Assembly (NCBI GenBank): GCA_964506325.1
Contig: CAZDLO010000027.1
Coordinates: forward strand, 1 to 37,273
Length of the DNA: 37,273 bases
Source: CAINVV01 sp964506325
Lineage (GTDB): Bacteria; Bacteroidota; Bacteroidia; Bacteroidales; Prolixibacteraceae
Direction of reading: 5' to 3'
Shown piece by piece: positions 8,436 to 17,444 of the stretch. The translations under genes were made by a program, and so were the position numbers. A model generated the notes under the pieces. That model was not told where the DNA came from. It did not search any database and saw only the letters and a program-made list of their open reading frames with translations. How positions within the stretch are numbered: the stretch's first letter is position 1; each line of letters starts with the position of its first letter.

Positions 8436-8472
8436 GTCTGTGCAATCTTTTACGCCGTGACCTGGCAGGCTC

Positions 8473-10323
8473 CTATTTAGACGTAATTGTCACGTCATCC
8501 AGGTAAAATGCTGCTTCAGCAACCGGTAAATCGGCTCCTTTCAGAGGCTCTGCCGCTTCCTGGTTTGGCGTGGTACGATTTGGTAAATCGCGGTATGTAC
8601 CGGTTCTGAAGGATATTCTTTCTATTGATTTCACAGCCACGGCAAATTGTGCCTCCTTGAGCACCTCTTTCCCGTCTATTGAGATACTGAAATTGCCTAA
8701 TGGCATTGCCCTGGTTGAAATTTTGATCTTGTACCAGGTATCCGGACGGAATTTCTGCAAAAGAATTTCCTTGCTGCCGTCTTTGGCTTTTACCAGGCCT
8801 CCTTCACTGAAACTGATGCGGACAGGCCGGTTGCCAAACTGATCGGTTACATCAATCTCCAGCAATCCGTTATCAGCTTGTCCGGATAGGACGCTGAAGG
8901 AAATTTCGGCATCGGTTGATTCTCTGAATACCCGTATGGCTCGTGCATAATCGTATGGATCTTTATCCCTAAGCAACAAAGTTTGATTTTTGGTCTCCTT
9001 GTAAGGTGCAACCTCAACAGGAGCCCATTTTGGTGCATAAATGTTCCAGTCTGTGACGGCGCCGCCTTTTTCCAGGTTGTCAAAATTATCCTTCACATTA
9101 TTTTCTACCCTGTAACGTATGGGAACAGGGATCCTGCTAATCCACATGTCCTCCTTGTTCATACTGTAAGTGAGCCACATATCGTTTCCCGGAGGATTTC
9201 CGCTTCCTTCATCTATTCCCCGCATGTAACAGGGACCAAAATCTTTCCAGCGCCCCATAAAACGGCGGGGAGGCACCTCACCCTGGACGAGCAGCATATT
9301 ATCGAAAAGTATACCGTCATCGCTCGAAATCACGATAAGAGGATACCTGTAATCTGTCAGTTCAATGGGGTTGTAACACACGGCAAATCGTCCGTCTTCA
9401 GTTGCCTGGCCCCACATCTTCCCCCCGGACATCACCAGGGTTGGAGATTCGACAGGTGTACTGAAGTGGTCCCCGTCGTCCGAAAGGGCACAAAGGGAGT
9501 GTTTCCATAAACCCACCACTTTTCCATCCTTGCGGTGAAAATAATTGAAGGCGGAGCCGGATTTCTTGTTGGTGTAAAACCCGTCGAGACCTTGGTCTTC
9601 ATCCCACCATTGCATCGTTTTTAGCTTGTCGGCCAGCAGCGCTTTACATGCCTCAACAAACCCCTTGTCGTCCGACCTGGTGAAAAAGGGATAGCTGGTA
9701 TTTGTTTCATTCCAGTTTGTATGACTGCTGTAGCGGATATAATAAATGGGTCCCATCTTCCCGTCCTTGTACACCTCCCTAACAACGCGCCCGATTCCAC
9801 CTTCCATAAACGGATCTTCCGTATGGCCGTAAAACCCAAGAACAAGTAATCTTCCATCCGGGGCCACATAAAATCCCATTCGCTGATGCATCATATACCC
9901 TGTGTACCCTTTTGGTATTTTCACACCTGCCGGGGCCACATAAGGCGGGAAAATAACCTTGGGCTGGTCCCAGTTGCGACCGTCGGCTGAAGTCATAAGA
10001 AGAGTCTGTCCCGGGGCAATATGCTCGTCCACCGGGTTACTGAGGTAATGCTGGTAAAATCTGCCATTCCAGTAACAGAGGTTGGAGGCATGGCTGTAAG
10101 TCCAGCCATATCCATCCGCAAATTCAGGATGTGTCCTGTTCGCCCTCATGGACTGCCGGCTTTCTGTACCGATGGCATAACGCAACCGGCCTTCATGAAC
10201 CCCGGGATCGATAGAAACACCACCGATGTACCTGATTGGTTCATTAACACCGCCGGTCTGCGCAAATCCCCACCCGGCAGAGCAAAAGAAAAACAGAAAA
10301 AACGGTAGAACAATATTTTTCAT
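8473..10323 (-). CDS. Secreted sialidase-like Asp-box beta-propeller protein with C-terminal lectin-like domain
   Basis: The 616-residue product has a signal peptide (MKNIVLPFFLFFFCSAGWGF, then AQ). Its N-terminal two thirds contain three Asp-box-type repeats (S-x-D-x-G-x-x-W/F): SADGRNW at about 112-118, SDDGDHF at 281-287 and SSDDGILF at 333-340. These mark a sialidase-type propeller. From about residue 408 (VKDNFDNLEKGG...) it becomes a beta-sandwich domain like concanavalin/LamG modules, ending FYLDDVTITSK. Such proteins are glycoside hydrolases or polysaccharide lyases of the periplasm or surface. The usual sialidase arginine triad could not be assigned, so no substrate is given. A perfect -7 box (TATATTTG) lies 34 bases before the ATG. 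It is also 64 bases downstream of two phosphatase genes on the same strand. Confidence 0.72.
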   Translation of the reverse strand: MKNIVLPFFLFFFCSAGWGFAQTGGVNEPIRYIGGVSIDPGVHEGRLRYAIGTESRQSMRANRTHPEFADGYGWTYSHASNLCYWNGRFYQHYLSNPVDEHIAPGQTLLMTSADGRNWDQPKVIFPPYVAPAGVKIPKGYTGYMMHQRMGFYVAPDGRLLVLGFYGHTEDPFMEGGIGRVVREVYKDGKMGPIYYIRYSSHTNWNETNTSYPFFTRSDDKGFVEACKALLADKLKTMQWWDEDQGLDGFYTNKKSGSAFNYFHRKDGKVVGLWKHSLCALSDDGDHFSTPVESPTLVMSGGKMWGQATEDGRFAVCYNPIELTDYRYPLIVISSDDGILFDNMLLVQGEVPPRRFMGRWKDFGPCYMRGIDEGSGNPPGNDMWLTYSMNKEDMWISRIPVPIRYRVENNVKDNFDNLEKGGAVTDWNIYAPKWAPVEVAPYKETKNQTLLLRDKDPYDYARAIRVFRESTDAEISFSVLSGQADNGLLEIDVTDQFGNRPVRISFSEGGLVKAKDGSKEILLQKFRPDTWYKIKISTRAMPLGNFSISIDGKEVLKEAQFAVAVKSIERISFRTGTYRDLPNRTTPNQEAAEPLKGADLPVAEAAFYLDDVTITSK

Positions 10324-10357
10324 GGTCGATTGGTTTATCCCAAATGGAATTGTTTAT

Positions 10358-10365
10358 CAAATATA
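10358..10365 (-). promoter_or_regulatory. Candidate -7 box (TATATTTG) for the propeller gene
   Basis: TATATTTG on the minus strand matches the Bacteroidota TAnnTTTG box exactly and is well placed, with a leader of about 28 bases. The sequence 19 bases upstream is AATG, a poor -33 element. The gene may therefore have its own start site as well as read-through from the phosphatase genes. Confidence 0.45.
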
Positions 10366-10387
10366 TAATAAAAATATTGGAAGCCAT

Positions 10388-11377
10388 TCATTTTAAAAAA
10401 GATACGGGATAGGAACAGGAGAGTACTTTCTGACCGTTTGCCTCCCTGATCCAGGTGTCAAATTGCCTTTTCCCCTGCTTCAGCACTATGACCCGTCCTC
10501 CGGCCGCCGGGTCCTCCGGACTCTTCATGTACTTTGAAACACGGCCGTATGCCAGGGCAATATTGTGATATACAGTAATATAATCATTCAGGTGGTCATG
10601 GCCAACGAAGGTTCCCATAACATCACCGCATTCAAGCATAGCGGCAAACATTCCTGAATTGATCAGAGCCGGGCATTCGTCTTCATTCCTTACTCCAACA
10701 ACGACCTGATCCTTCTGTTGGATGGCCTGCGTATATTCTGTAAATGGAATGTGAAAGAAAGCCAGGGCAGGAAGTGGTGTTCCATGGTTTTGCCGTGTAA
10801 ATTCCTTACTGCTCTTTCTGTACCATTCGATTTGGGAAAAATCGAACCAGCCATAACCCTCGACCTTGGGCTTAAGTTTGCTGTAGTCATTTGAATCCAG
10901 GCAATAAATCAAGGCATCTTTTTTTTTCGGGTCTCCTGAAACAGACAAGATAAAATTGGAATTTCCCTGTAGGCCACCAACATCTTTGTTCTGGCATCCC
11001 GGCAGTTTTTCAACCAGGTCGGCGAGTTGTTTCCTTTTGAAGCTTTTTTCTGACTCATGGTTTCCAAATACAACAGCCCATGGAATCCCTGATTTGCTGA
11101 ATATTTCTGTGATCCGCCGGTATCCTTCTTCAGGATTTTCTTCTGTGACAATGTCGCCGGTCAGCAGAACCAGGTCGGGTTTTTCAATCTCGACTACTGT
11201 TTTTATAATATCAAGGGATGTCAGGTATGCTTTTCCGGCGATGTTGATGTGCGTGTCCGTAAACTGGAGAATTTTGAATTCTCCGCGGGCATCAAATCTC
11301 AGCTCTGACCGGCTCCCTGAGAAAGCAATTGCAGGGAGTAAAAGCAATAACAATGCAGCAAGATTCAAAGTCCTCAT
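10388..11377 (-). CDS. Secreted calcineurin-like metallophosphoesterase
   Basis: This 329-residue protein starts with a clear signal peptide (MRTLNLAALLLLLLPAIAFS) and then carries the calcineurin-like metal-site motifs in order. These are FTDTHIN (Asp41, His43), LLTGDIVTEE (Asp75), VVFGNHES (Asn106, His107), LAFFHIPFTEY and FVGHDHLND. It resembles the purple-acid-phosphatase-like phosphoesterase group (PAP28/Siw14-neighbourhood proteins) with no extra domain. It probably hydrolyses a phosphoester in the periplasm or outside the cell. Its ATG lies 2 bases after the stop of the upstream metallophosphoesterase, so the two are co-transcribed and likely coupled. The substrate is unknown. Confidence 0.88.
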   Translation of the reverse strand: MRTLNLAALLLLLLPAIAFSGSRSELRFDARGEFKILQFTDTHINIAGKAYLTSLDIIKTVVEIEKPDLVLLTGDIVTEENPEEGYRRITEIFSKSGIPWAVVFGNHESEKSFKRKQLADLVEKLPGCQNKDVGGLQGNSNFILSVSGDPKKKDALIYCLDSNDYSKLKPKVEGYGWFDFSQIEWYRKSSKEFTRQNHGTPLPALAFFHIPFTEYTQAIQQKDQVVVGVRNEDECPALINSGMFAAMLECGDVMGTFVGHDHLNDYITVYHNIALAYGRVSKYMKSPEDPAAGGRVIVLKQGKRQFDTWIREANGQKVLSCSYPVSFLK

Positions 11378-11379
11378 GG

Positions 11380-13170
11380 TTATTTCTTAAGTGTAAATGA
11401 ATCTATCATCTTTCCCTGCATGTTTACGGATTCCATGCTCAGGGTATTACCATCAATTTTCACACTTTGATAGAGATGACCTTTCCCGTCTCTGACGAAG
11501 GCATAAGGTTCTTCGGTCATTGGTCGCCCTGAGGCAGGAATTCCAATAGATATGAGATAGGCAGTCCCATCCTTGTATGAGGCGACGACCTTCCCGTCTT
11601 TCATTGGTTTTGACCGCATATAATAATGCAGGTGGCCTCCGAAGACCAGGTCGACATGGTAGCGGTCAAAGATTGGAACCCACGCTTTTTGAATGTCAGT
11701 ATAGGGCTCCTCCTTGTTGTAGGGTGCAAAATGGAACATGGCGATTTTCCAGGTTGCTTTTGTCCCGGCAAGTTGTTCCTCAATCCACCTGGATTGTGCT
11801 TCAATGGGTGAGGTAGCGTCAATCATCAGGAAAAGTGCATTTTTGTATGTAAAGGAGTAGGTCTGTTCCTTAGGTACACCATCAGGTCCATTCAATGGAT
11901 AACTGAAAAGGTCACAGTACAACTTTGCACCCAACCCGGCCCTGTTGTCATGATTTCCTGGAACAGCCATGAAAGGAATTTTACAGGCCACTTCACTGGT
12001 ATAATAGAAAAGAGCATCCCACTGGTCCCGGTTCAAACCATCGCTGACCAGGTCTCCAACAATCGAGAAGAAGGCAGCATCAGGATGCTCATTGATGCCT
12101 TTTTTCAGAATCTCTCCGAATTTTGCCGAAAAATGGGTATCACCGAACCATAGAAATGAGAAGGAAGAATCCTCGGCAGGCACGGTAAACTCAGCGGCAT
12201 CTTTCCACTCTTTCCTGGACCCGGTTTGATATTGATAGGTGGTACCCGGTTTGAGGTTATTCAGTCGTGCGGTATAGCGATTGGTATACCGGTCATTCAT
12301 CAGCATGCGGTCTTCAAGAACCCTTTTTTCTGCAACAAGGGATTGTTCGTCCGTTGAATTTTTTACCCTGTACCGGAGGTGTGGCTCGTTTACCGATAAG
12401 CCGGATCTCCACTGAATGTCCATTGTAGATGAAGGATCAGCGCTCCAGGTCAGTATCACCTGGTCTGAAACAGCAGAGGAAGGGTAGGGTGTCGATCTGA
12501 AAGCACCAACAAGGTGTGATTCTGAAGCTCGTCCTCTGGTTGTCATCAATAAACTATGACCAGCCATGGCTTCAGGAACATCTGTTAAAACCAGATCATC
12601 CCAATCCTGGTAAACAGAAGCGCCATTCTTTAAGATTATAACTGGTTGATTTTCAGGATAAAAATTACTAAGTGCCAGTGTGTCCTCTTCTCGTTGAGGC
12701 GCAACAGAAACAAAATAATGAAGTGCCAGGCCATTCTCAAATCCATTGACTCCGAGACCGACCACTCCGGGAGCAAAACTCTTTTGCCAAACTTCATAGG
12801 TCGTTTGTTCATTCTTCATGGACATTGAGGTTTTCTTAAAACCATTTCCCTCCATCCAGAATGGAAGCGTTTTCTGATCCGTGCTTACCATCAGGGAGAC
12901 AACAACCGGAACACTCACCGTAAACTTCCAGTGACAGGTAGAGAGTGTCTTCAATTCATCTTCTGAAAATAGTGTCATCACCTTGTTAATATCCAGCTTT
13001 GCCAGTTCCTGCTGACTGGCAGACTTGTACAAATCAGTGATAACCCTCTCCATGACACTTTTGACGGAGGTTGTTTTCGGTGTTCCATAAATATTTCCTG
13101 CAAGGAAAAATACAAACAACAGAAAGGGGACAGCAATCTTCAATTTGAAGTTAAACCTTTGGTGAGTCAT
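11380..13170 (-). CDS. Secreted purple-acid-phosphatase-type metallophosphoesterase
   Basis: This 596-residue protein has an N-terminal signal or anchor segment (about residues 9-29, VPFLLFVFFLAGNIYG) and an uncharacterised domain to about residue 225. A fibronectin-III-like purple acid phosphatase N-domain follows (about 232-330: VILTWSADPSSTMDIQW, then LKPGTTYQYQTG). The catalytic domain is at about 336-560 with WFGDTHFS (Asp344, His346), IVGDLVSDG (Asp373), VPGNHDNR (Asn406, His407), MFHFAPY and FGGHLHYYMR. It is predicted to be periplasmic or surface-located and phosphate-ester cleaving. It is the first gene of a tight - strand pair. A perfect 20-base hairpin sits 40 bases upstream of its ATG. 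The 200-residue N-terminal region is larger than in minimal family members and I do not recognise it. Confidence 0.86.
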   Translation of the reverse strand: MTHQRFNFKLKIAVPFLLFVFFLAGNIYGTPKTTSVKSVMERVITDLYKSASQQELAKLDINKVMTLFSEDELKTLSTCHWKFTVSVPVVVSLMVSTDQKTLPFWMEGNGFKKTSMSMKNEQTTYEVWQKSFAPGVVGLGVNGFENGLALHYFVSVAPQREEDTLALSNFYPENQPVIILKNGASVYQDWDDLVLTDVPEAMAGHSLLMTTRGRASESHLVGAFRSTPYPSSAVSDQVILTWSADPSSTMDIQWRSGLSVNEPHLRYRVKNSTDEQSLVAEKRVLEDRMLMNDRYTNRYTARLNNLKPGTTYQYQTGSRKEWKDAAEFTVPAEDSSFSFLWFGDTHFSAKFGEILKKGINEHPDAAFFSIVGDLVSDGLNRDQWDALFYYTSEVACKIPFMAVPGNHDNRAGLGAKLYCDLFSYPLNGPDGVPKEQTYSFTYKNALFLMIDATSPIEAQSRWIEEQLAGTKATWKIAMFHFAPYNKEEPYTDIQKAWVPIFDRYHVDLVFGGHLHYYMRSKPMKDGKVVASYKDGTAYLISIGIPASGRPMTEEPYAFVRDGKGHLYQSVKIDGNTLSMESVNMQGKMIDSFTLKK

Positions 13171-13210
13171 GATAAAAGCTGGATTTTTTAATTAAAATCA
13201 TGGTAAATGA

Positions 13211-13230
13211 CATACAGTTTTCCCTGTATG
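13211..13230 (-). promoter_or_regulatory. Leader hairpin or operator CATACAG-N6-CTGTATG
   Basis: A perfect 7-base inverted repeat with a 6-base loop lies 40 bases before the phosphatase ATG. A -7-like TATCTTTT is further upstream at 13252-13259 (minus strand), so the repeat would fall in the 5' leader or just downstream of the start site. It could be a regulator site or a structured leader. Confidence 0.4.
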
Positions 13231-13340
13231 AATCAGATGGTATTCAAGAAGAAAAGATAGCAGGCAATCCCTGAAATTGAACCTGTTGGTAGTTACGTAA
13301 GTTGATGCAGATAGCAATCAGGCCATCTTCATTATTTCAG

Positions 13341-13370
13341 GCAATGCCAGGGATTCATTACCGGCATTGC
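13341..13370 (-). terminator. Possible terminator hairpin after the PorV-like gene
   Basis: GCAATGCC (13341-13348) and GGCATTGC (13363-13370) form a perfect 8-base stem with a 14-base loop, 48 bases beyond the PorV-like stop. There is no clean T-run on the minus strand after it, so it may only protect the 3' end. Confidence 0.4.
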
Positions 13371-13418
13371 TTTCTAAAGGCATTATTTTAGAACAACTAT
13401 TTGCTTACAGGCAAATCA

Positions 13419-14606
13419 TCAGTTTCTTTTGCCAGCAAAGGTATTAACGTCAAAAAGCAAGGTGAACCGGATGGTATTGGCCAACGGATTATTTTGCTGG
13501 GTCGGAATTAAGTAAGAGAAATCAATAGAGCAGATATTCATCTTTAAACCTACACCGGTAGAGAAAAATTTGCGGTTCCCCTTGTACTCACTTTCATAAA
13601 AATAACCACCCCTCACAGCGAACTGGCGATTGTACCAGTATTCAGCCCCAACCGAAAGGTTGATTTCCTGCAGCTCTTCCTTGGTACCTCCGGGAGCATC
13701 AGTGAATGAACTGAAAACTGCACTTATGGGCGAGGCGTTTGAATAATTGTCTGAAAGCACTATTCCACCTCCGCCTGTGGATGAGCTGCTGCCAGCCTGG
13801 GGAGTGGGAACCAGAAGTTTGTTGATGTCAAATGAAAAAGATAAAGCGTTTCGGTCATCAAATTCTTTGCTGTAGGTAGTACCCAATCTAAGGTTGGCGG
13901 GCAGAAACTCTTTGTTCTGGCCATCGTCGTAGGAAATTTTTGAGCCAATGTTCGAAAGGTTTATACCTGCAGAAAAGGCCTGGTCGTGGTCGCTGGTTCC
14001 GAAATTGTGTTTGTAAAAGAAGGATACATCCGTGGCAAAAGCATTTCCCGGAACGTAAGTCTCTGAACCAATGCCTCCGGAGAGATCTGAGCGAATGTAC
14101 CTTAGTGCAACACCGCCAGAGAATTCTTCAGATAATTTCCTGGCATAACTGACATCAAATGCAAATTCATTTGGGCTCACGCTGGCCAGGCTGGTTCCGT
14201 TCTGGTCAGTTAGCATGATCTCTCCCATGGAAAAATACCGAAGTGATGCGCCCAGAGTCTGATTTTGGTCAAGTTGGTAATATCCAGACAGGTAAGCAAG
14301 ATTGATATCGTCCACCAATTGTCTCAGCCATGGGGTATATGATAGCGCAAAACCAAATTTATCTTCAACAAATGCAAATTTTGAAGCATTCCAGTGCTGG
14401 GCATTAGCGTCGGGTGATGTAGCTACCCCTGCATCCCCCATTGCGCCATGCCGGGAGTCTGGAGTGATAGTAAGAAATGGAACTGCCGTCGTTATTGGAT
14501 TGTATTGCACCTCCTGTCCGGTTGGTGTACTTTGAGATTTTACATTCAAACTAATTACCGTAAAGAGGGAAATGGCGAGGATTCGGGTTAAGTGAATTAT
14601 TTTCAT
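13419..14606 (-). CDS. porV: PorV-like type IX secretion system outer-membrane protein
   Basis: The 395-residue product (from the ATG at 14606) has a signal peptide (MKIIHLTRILAISLFTVISL, then NVKSQ). The N-terminal signature of PorV/LptO follows: TAVPFLTITPDSRHGAMGD, then AGVATSPDANAQHWNASK. The rest is a beta-barrel with alternating hydrophobic strands, ending in an FTLLFDVNTF-type strand. PorV is the outer-membrane shuttle that carries CTD-bearing cargo from the T9SS translocon to the attachment complex. A longer in-frame start would use TTG at 14633 and give a poor signal peptide, so I chose the ATG. It follows the transglutaminase-like gene by 76 bases on the same strand. PorV paralogues exist, so the exact orthology is less certain than the family. 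Confidence 0.85.
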   Translation of the reverse strand: MKIIHLTRILAISLFTVISLNVKSQSTPTGQEVQYNPITTAVPFLTITPDSRHGAMGDAGVATSPDANAQHWNASKFAFVEDKFGFALSYTPWLRQLVDDINLAYLSGYYQLDQNQTLGASLRYFSMGEIMLTDQNGTSLASVSPNEFAFDVSYARKLSEEFSGGVALRYIRSDLSGGIGSETYVPGNAFATDVSFFYKHNFGTSDHDQAFSAGINLSNIGSKISYDDGQNKEFLPANLRLGTTYSKEFDDRNALSFSFDINKLLVPTPQAGSSSSTGGGGIVLSDNYSNASPISAVFSSFTDAPGGTKEELQEINLSVGAEYWYNRQFAVRGGYFYESEYKGNRKFFSTGVGLKMNICSIDFSYLIPTQQNNPLANTIRFTLLFDVNTFAGKRN

Positions 14607-14682
14607 AATCTTTTTGGAGGTATAATTACACAATTCGATATCAAAGAAAGAATAAATTTTTTAGGTTAGGAAAAAAAAATGA

Positions 14683-17358
14683 CTATTTAAGAATTTCATG
14701 ACTCAAATTTCTGGAAATCAGGTGATGATTTTTGCCCAGGTCCAGTAATATTGATCCGGAGGAGAGTTCAATAATCATGGAATTGACTTTTAACCTGGCC
14801 ATTCCGGACTCCATTTCAATACCACTTATTATGTTTATTTTCAAATCGTTGTTGCCTAGTGGAATTATCTTCAGTTTTGCATGATTCTGTATCTTGAAGG
14901 AAAGAAAATTAGCAGAGGATGAATCAGTTGTAAAAACTTCTACAATACCTTCATTATTTTTGACCAGCTTAATTTTTTTGGCTGACTCCGAAATGGAATT
15001 CGCAGGAGTGCTACCGGTTTTATTTTCATCTTGTCTGTTGATGACCAGATCGGTTCCTGAAAGCTGATTCCCGGGATTGATCAAAGAATTGAATACAGAA
15101 GCCAGAAATGCAACCTTTTGCTCAATCCCTAGTTGCTTCATCCGGTTCAGGTTGCGTCGTAGCAGCATTGTTGATTTCATTCCAGGTTCATCAGGGATTC
15201 TGTCCAGCCCGGATGTCTGGTAACGGGAGGCAACGAAACACAATCCCTCATTGGTATTTTCCTGGAACCCTGTTTTTCCGGTCCTTTCATCTTCATTGGA
15301 AAGCTGAACTGACGTAATTTCGCCGGACCGGCTGAACCTTGCAGTATAGAACAGTTTGGTATCCTCTTCCAGATCGTCCAAACCGGCTTTTGTAATCCAT
15401 GCAACTTCGCCTTGCTTGTTGAACTGAGCAAAGAACAGATCAGGAACAGATGGATTGGATTGAATTTTTAGCCTGTTATACCCAAGATCTCCCTTGAAGG
15501 TGCCGGCAAGATAGAACTCGTTTTTATCATACTGGCGGAGTGCAATTCCAAAAGCTTGCCCTGTGGAACTAAATTTTTCCATCCAGACCAACGAGTTTTT
15601 TTCATCGAATTTGGCGATGAAAGGCGCCGGGTTTGCATTCACCGGCTTACCTTTTTTTTCCCTGAAGAACCCGGTAATATAGGAATCTCCATTCTCATCC
15701 CTGATAAAATCTTCACCAGTGCCACTGCGTTCGGCTCCAATGGCCATCGCCAGTTTCCAAATCTTTTCCTGTTCTACAAGTTCTTCCGAGGCATTGTTTA
15801 AAACCCTCACATAAGGTTTTTGCTGGTAGAAATCCTTCATTACCAGACCTAAAGGAGCATTTTCAAAAGTTGGATCGGCAAAGGTATAACTTCTTCCATC
15901 CAGCAAAAACTTGTCCCCTTCCAGTGGCTGGTCCAACGAGATCGCAACAGAATAAAATCCCGGGAACTCTACAAGGGCAGCCTTTTGGTATAACAGGTTG
16001 CTTATCATCCAGGCATACAACAGTGATTTTCCCTTGTCGTTGCTCTCTTCCTTGAACAGAAGCTCTTCCGGAAACATAAAGCAGTCATATCCATACAGAT
16101 CATTGTAGGGCCGGTAGGCAAATGACTTTTGAACAAACTGCTGTAAGAAAGCTGCAGCCTCTTCTTTCCTCATGCCTGCAAGAACCGGCCGGAATTGTCT
16201 CATTAAAGATTCTCCGGTTAAAAAGCTGAACGGGGCATTGAAATAAATCTCCGGGTCCGTTTTGGGATATTCCTCGAGAAACCTGATTTCTTCCGGATTG
16301 AATTTAAGACTGAATTCGTAAGTTTTTCTGTCCCAAAGGAATTGGATTTTCCTGGTTAAAGTTTCTCCCTGAAAATTGATAGATTGACTTAACTTCAGGT
16401 GTATGATTCCGGTAGCTCCTGGGTGTTCCCTGGAACAGGTGGTTATTGGGAAAGAAAAAATGGGTTTGTCGATGTAATAAGCAATTCCATTGATTTTTAC
16501 AAACGGGATGCCTTTGATTTCAGAAGATGTTGGGTACAATATTGAGATGCCTAACTGGTTGTAACCAATTTTTACCCTGAATCCGGAACGGATCATTAAT
16601 GCCCAGCCAAGAAGGGTTGCCCCGGACTCATCCGTGGGATAAATTGAGTTGGAGCAGGCCTTTACAAGCAGGAAATATCCCCAGTCGTTCAATCCAAGCC
16701 TGTCACGGTATATCATTAGCTGGTCGATAAGGTGGTTGCTGTTTGCCACCTGAAATTTTTTCCAGAATTCAATCACCAATTCCTTGTCTGCCTCCCGCGA
16801 AACAGGCAAAGACAGTAGCCTGTCATAGCTTATTGTGATTGGATTTCCATAATATTTAAAACTCTGTTTTTGCAGGTTTGAACTTATGTATTCGGGCTTT
16901 CTTATTCTCGGAGGATTGGAGTTGTCAAAACCAATAAACTCTTCATCCTTTTCGGCGGTAAAACAGGGTAAAAACTGAGGGTTATGGTAGGACGTCTCGT
17001 CAAACAAGAATTGAGGTGCAGGATCAAATTTCCTGGATTTAGGTACAGGTAAGCCCGAGGTGACTGAAATTTTTTCCCAATCTGCTTCTAGTCCCTCTGT
17101 AAGCGTGTTATCCTGCTCCCTTGAAAAGTAATGAAAACCGGATTGAAGATAGGGTAACGGTTTCTGGTTATTGAGCAGGAAATCCCTGCTTTCTTTGATC
17201 CAGATTTCCTTAAACTCACGGATATTCTGGCCAAAAATTACAGTGCCTTGAAATAAAAACAAAAAGAACAAAAAGGGAATTTTCCTTAAATTGATTTTCT
17301 CCCGGATTGGATTTATTTTATTGGCTGATTTATATACTGGAAACAATGTTAAGAGCAT
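14683..17358 (-). CDS. Secreted protein with degenerate transglutaminase-like domain and C-terminal repeats
   Basis: This 891-residue protein has a signal peptide with a long n-region (about residues 25-43: RKIPFLFFLFLFQGTVIFG, then Q). Its middle matches a Bacteroidota transglutaminase-like domain: YRPYNDLYGYDCFMFPEELL at about 415, LLYAWMISNLLYQ, VEFPGFYSVAI and YTFADPTFEN. The expected catalytic Cys (usually in SDCEDR) is Lys442 in NDKGKS and the expected His (in YPxH) is Phe468, while the Asp (Asp495) is kept. The domain is probably a non-catalytic binding module. From about residue 548 there are propeller-like segments (DENGDSYITGFFREK, FYLAGTFKGDLGY). It precedes a PorV-like gene by 76 bases on the same strand. 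A -33/-7 promoter (17370-17400) is just upstream. The function is not known. Confidence 0.75.
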   Translation of the reverse strand: MLLTLFPVYKSANKINPIREKINLRKIPFLFFLFLFQGTVIFGQNIREFKEIWIKESRDFLLNNQKPLPYLQSGFHYFSREQDNTLTEGLEADWEKISVTSGLPVPKSRKFDPAPQFLFDETSYHNPQFLPCFTAEKDEEFIGFDNSNPPRIRKPEYISSNLQKQSFKYYGNPITISYDRLLSLPVSREADKELVIEFWKKFQVANSNHLIDQLMIYRDRLGLNDWGYFLLVKACSNSIYPTDESGATLLGWALMIRSGFRVKIGYNQLGISILYPTSSEIKGIPFVKINGIAYYIDKPIFSFPITTCSREHPGATGIIHLKLSQSINFQGETLTRKIQFLWDRKTYEFSLKFNPEEIRFLEEYPKTDPEIYFNAPFSFLTGESLMRQFRPVLAGMRKEEAAAFLQQFVQKSFAYRPYNDLYGYDCFMFPEELLFKEESNDKGKSLLYAWMISNLLYQKAALVEFPGFYSVAISLDQPLEGDKFLLDGRSYTFADPTFENAPLGLVMKDFYQQKPYVRVLNNASEELVEQEKIWKLAMAIGAERSGTGEDFIRDENGDSYITGFFREKKGKPVNANPAPFIAKFDEKNSLVWMEKFSSTGQAFGIALRQYDKNEFYLAGTFKGDLGYNRLKIQSNPSVPDLFFAQFNKQGEVAWITKAGLDDLEEDTKLFYTARFSRSGEITSVQLSNEDERTGKTGFQENTNEGLCFVASRYQTSGLDRIPDEPGMKSTMLLRRNLNRMKQLGIEQKVAFLASVFNSLINPGNQLSGTDLVINRQDENKTGSTPANSISESAKKIKLVKNNEGIVEVFTTDSSSANFLSFKIQNHAKLKIIPLGNNDLKINIISGIEMESGMARLKVNSMIIELSSGSILLDLGKNHHLISRNLSHEILK

Positions 17359-17369
17359 TTAAATTTGTA

Positions 17370-17400
17370 TAAAGATAGGCCAAAATACCTGGATTTCAGA
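17370..17400 (-). promoter_or_regulatory. Candidate promoter for the transglutaminase-like gene
   Basis: On the minus strand, TCTG (17397-17400) and TATCTTTA (17370-17377) are 19 bases apart, one mismatch in each box to TTTG-N19-TAnnTTTG. The leader would be only a few bases long. A + strand -7 box for the diverging gene is nearby (17422-17429). Confidence 0.4.
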
Positions 17401-17421
17401 AATAGTTGAGCGTTTTATACC

Positions 17422-17429
17422 TAAATTTG
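17422..17429 (+). promoter_or_regulatory. Candidate -7 box (TAAATTTG) for the small membrane protein
   Basis: A perfect TAnnTTTG lies 15 bases before the ATG at 17445. There is no TTTG at the -33 position. If it is real, the leader is very short and the in-frame TTG at 17406 cannot be the start. Confidence 0.35.
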
Positions 17430-17444
17430 ATAGAGGAATACAAA

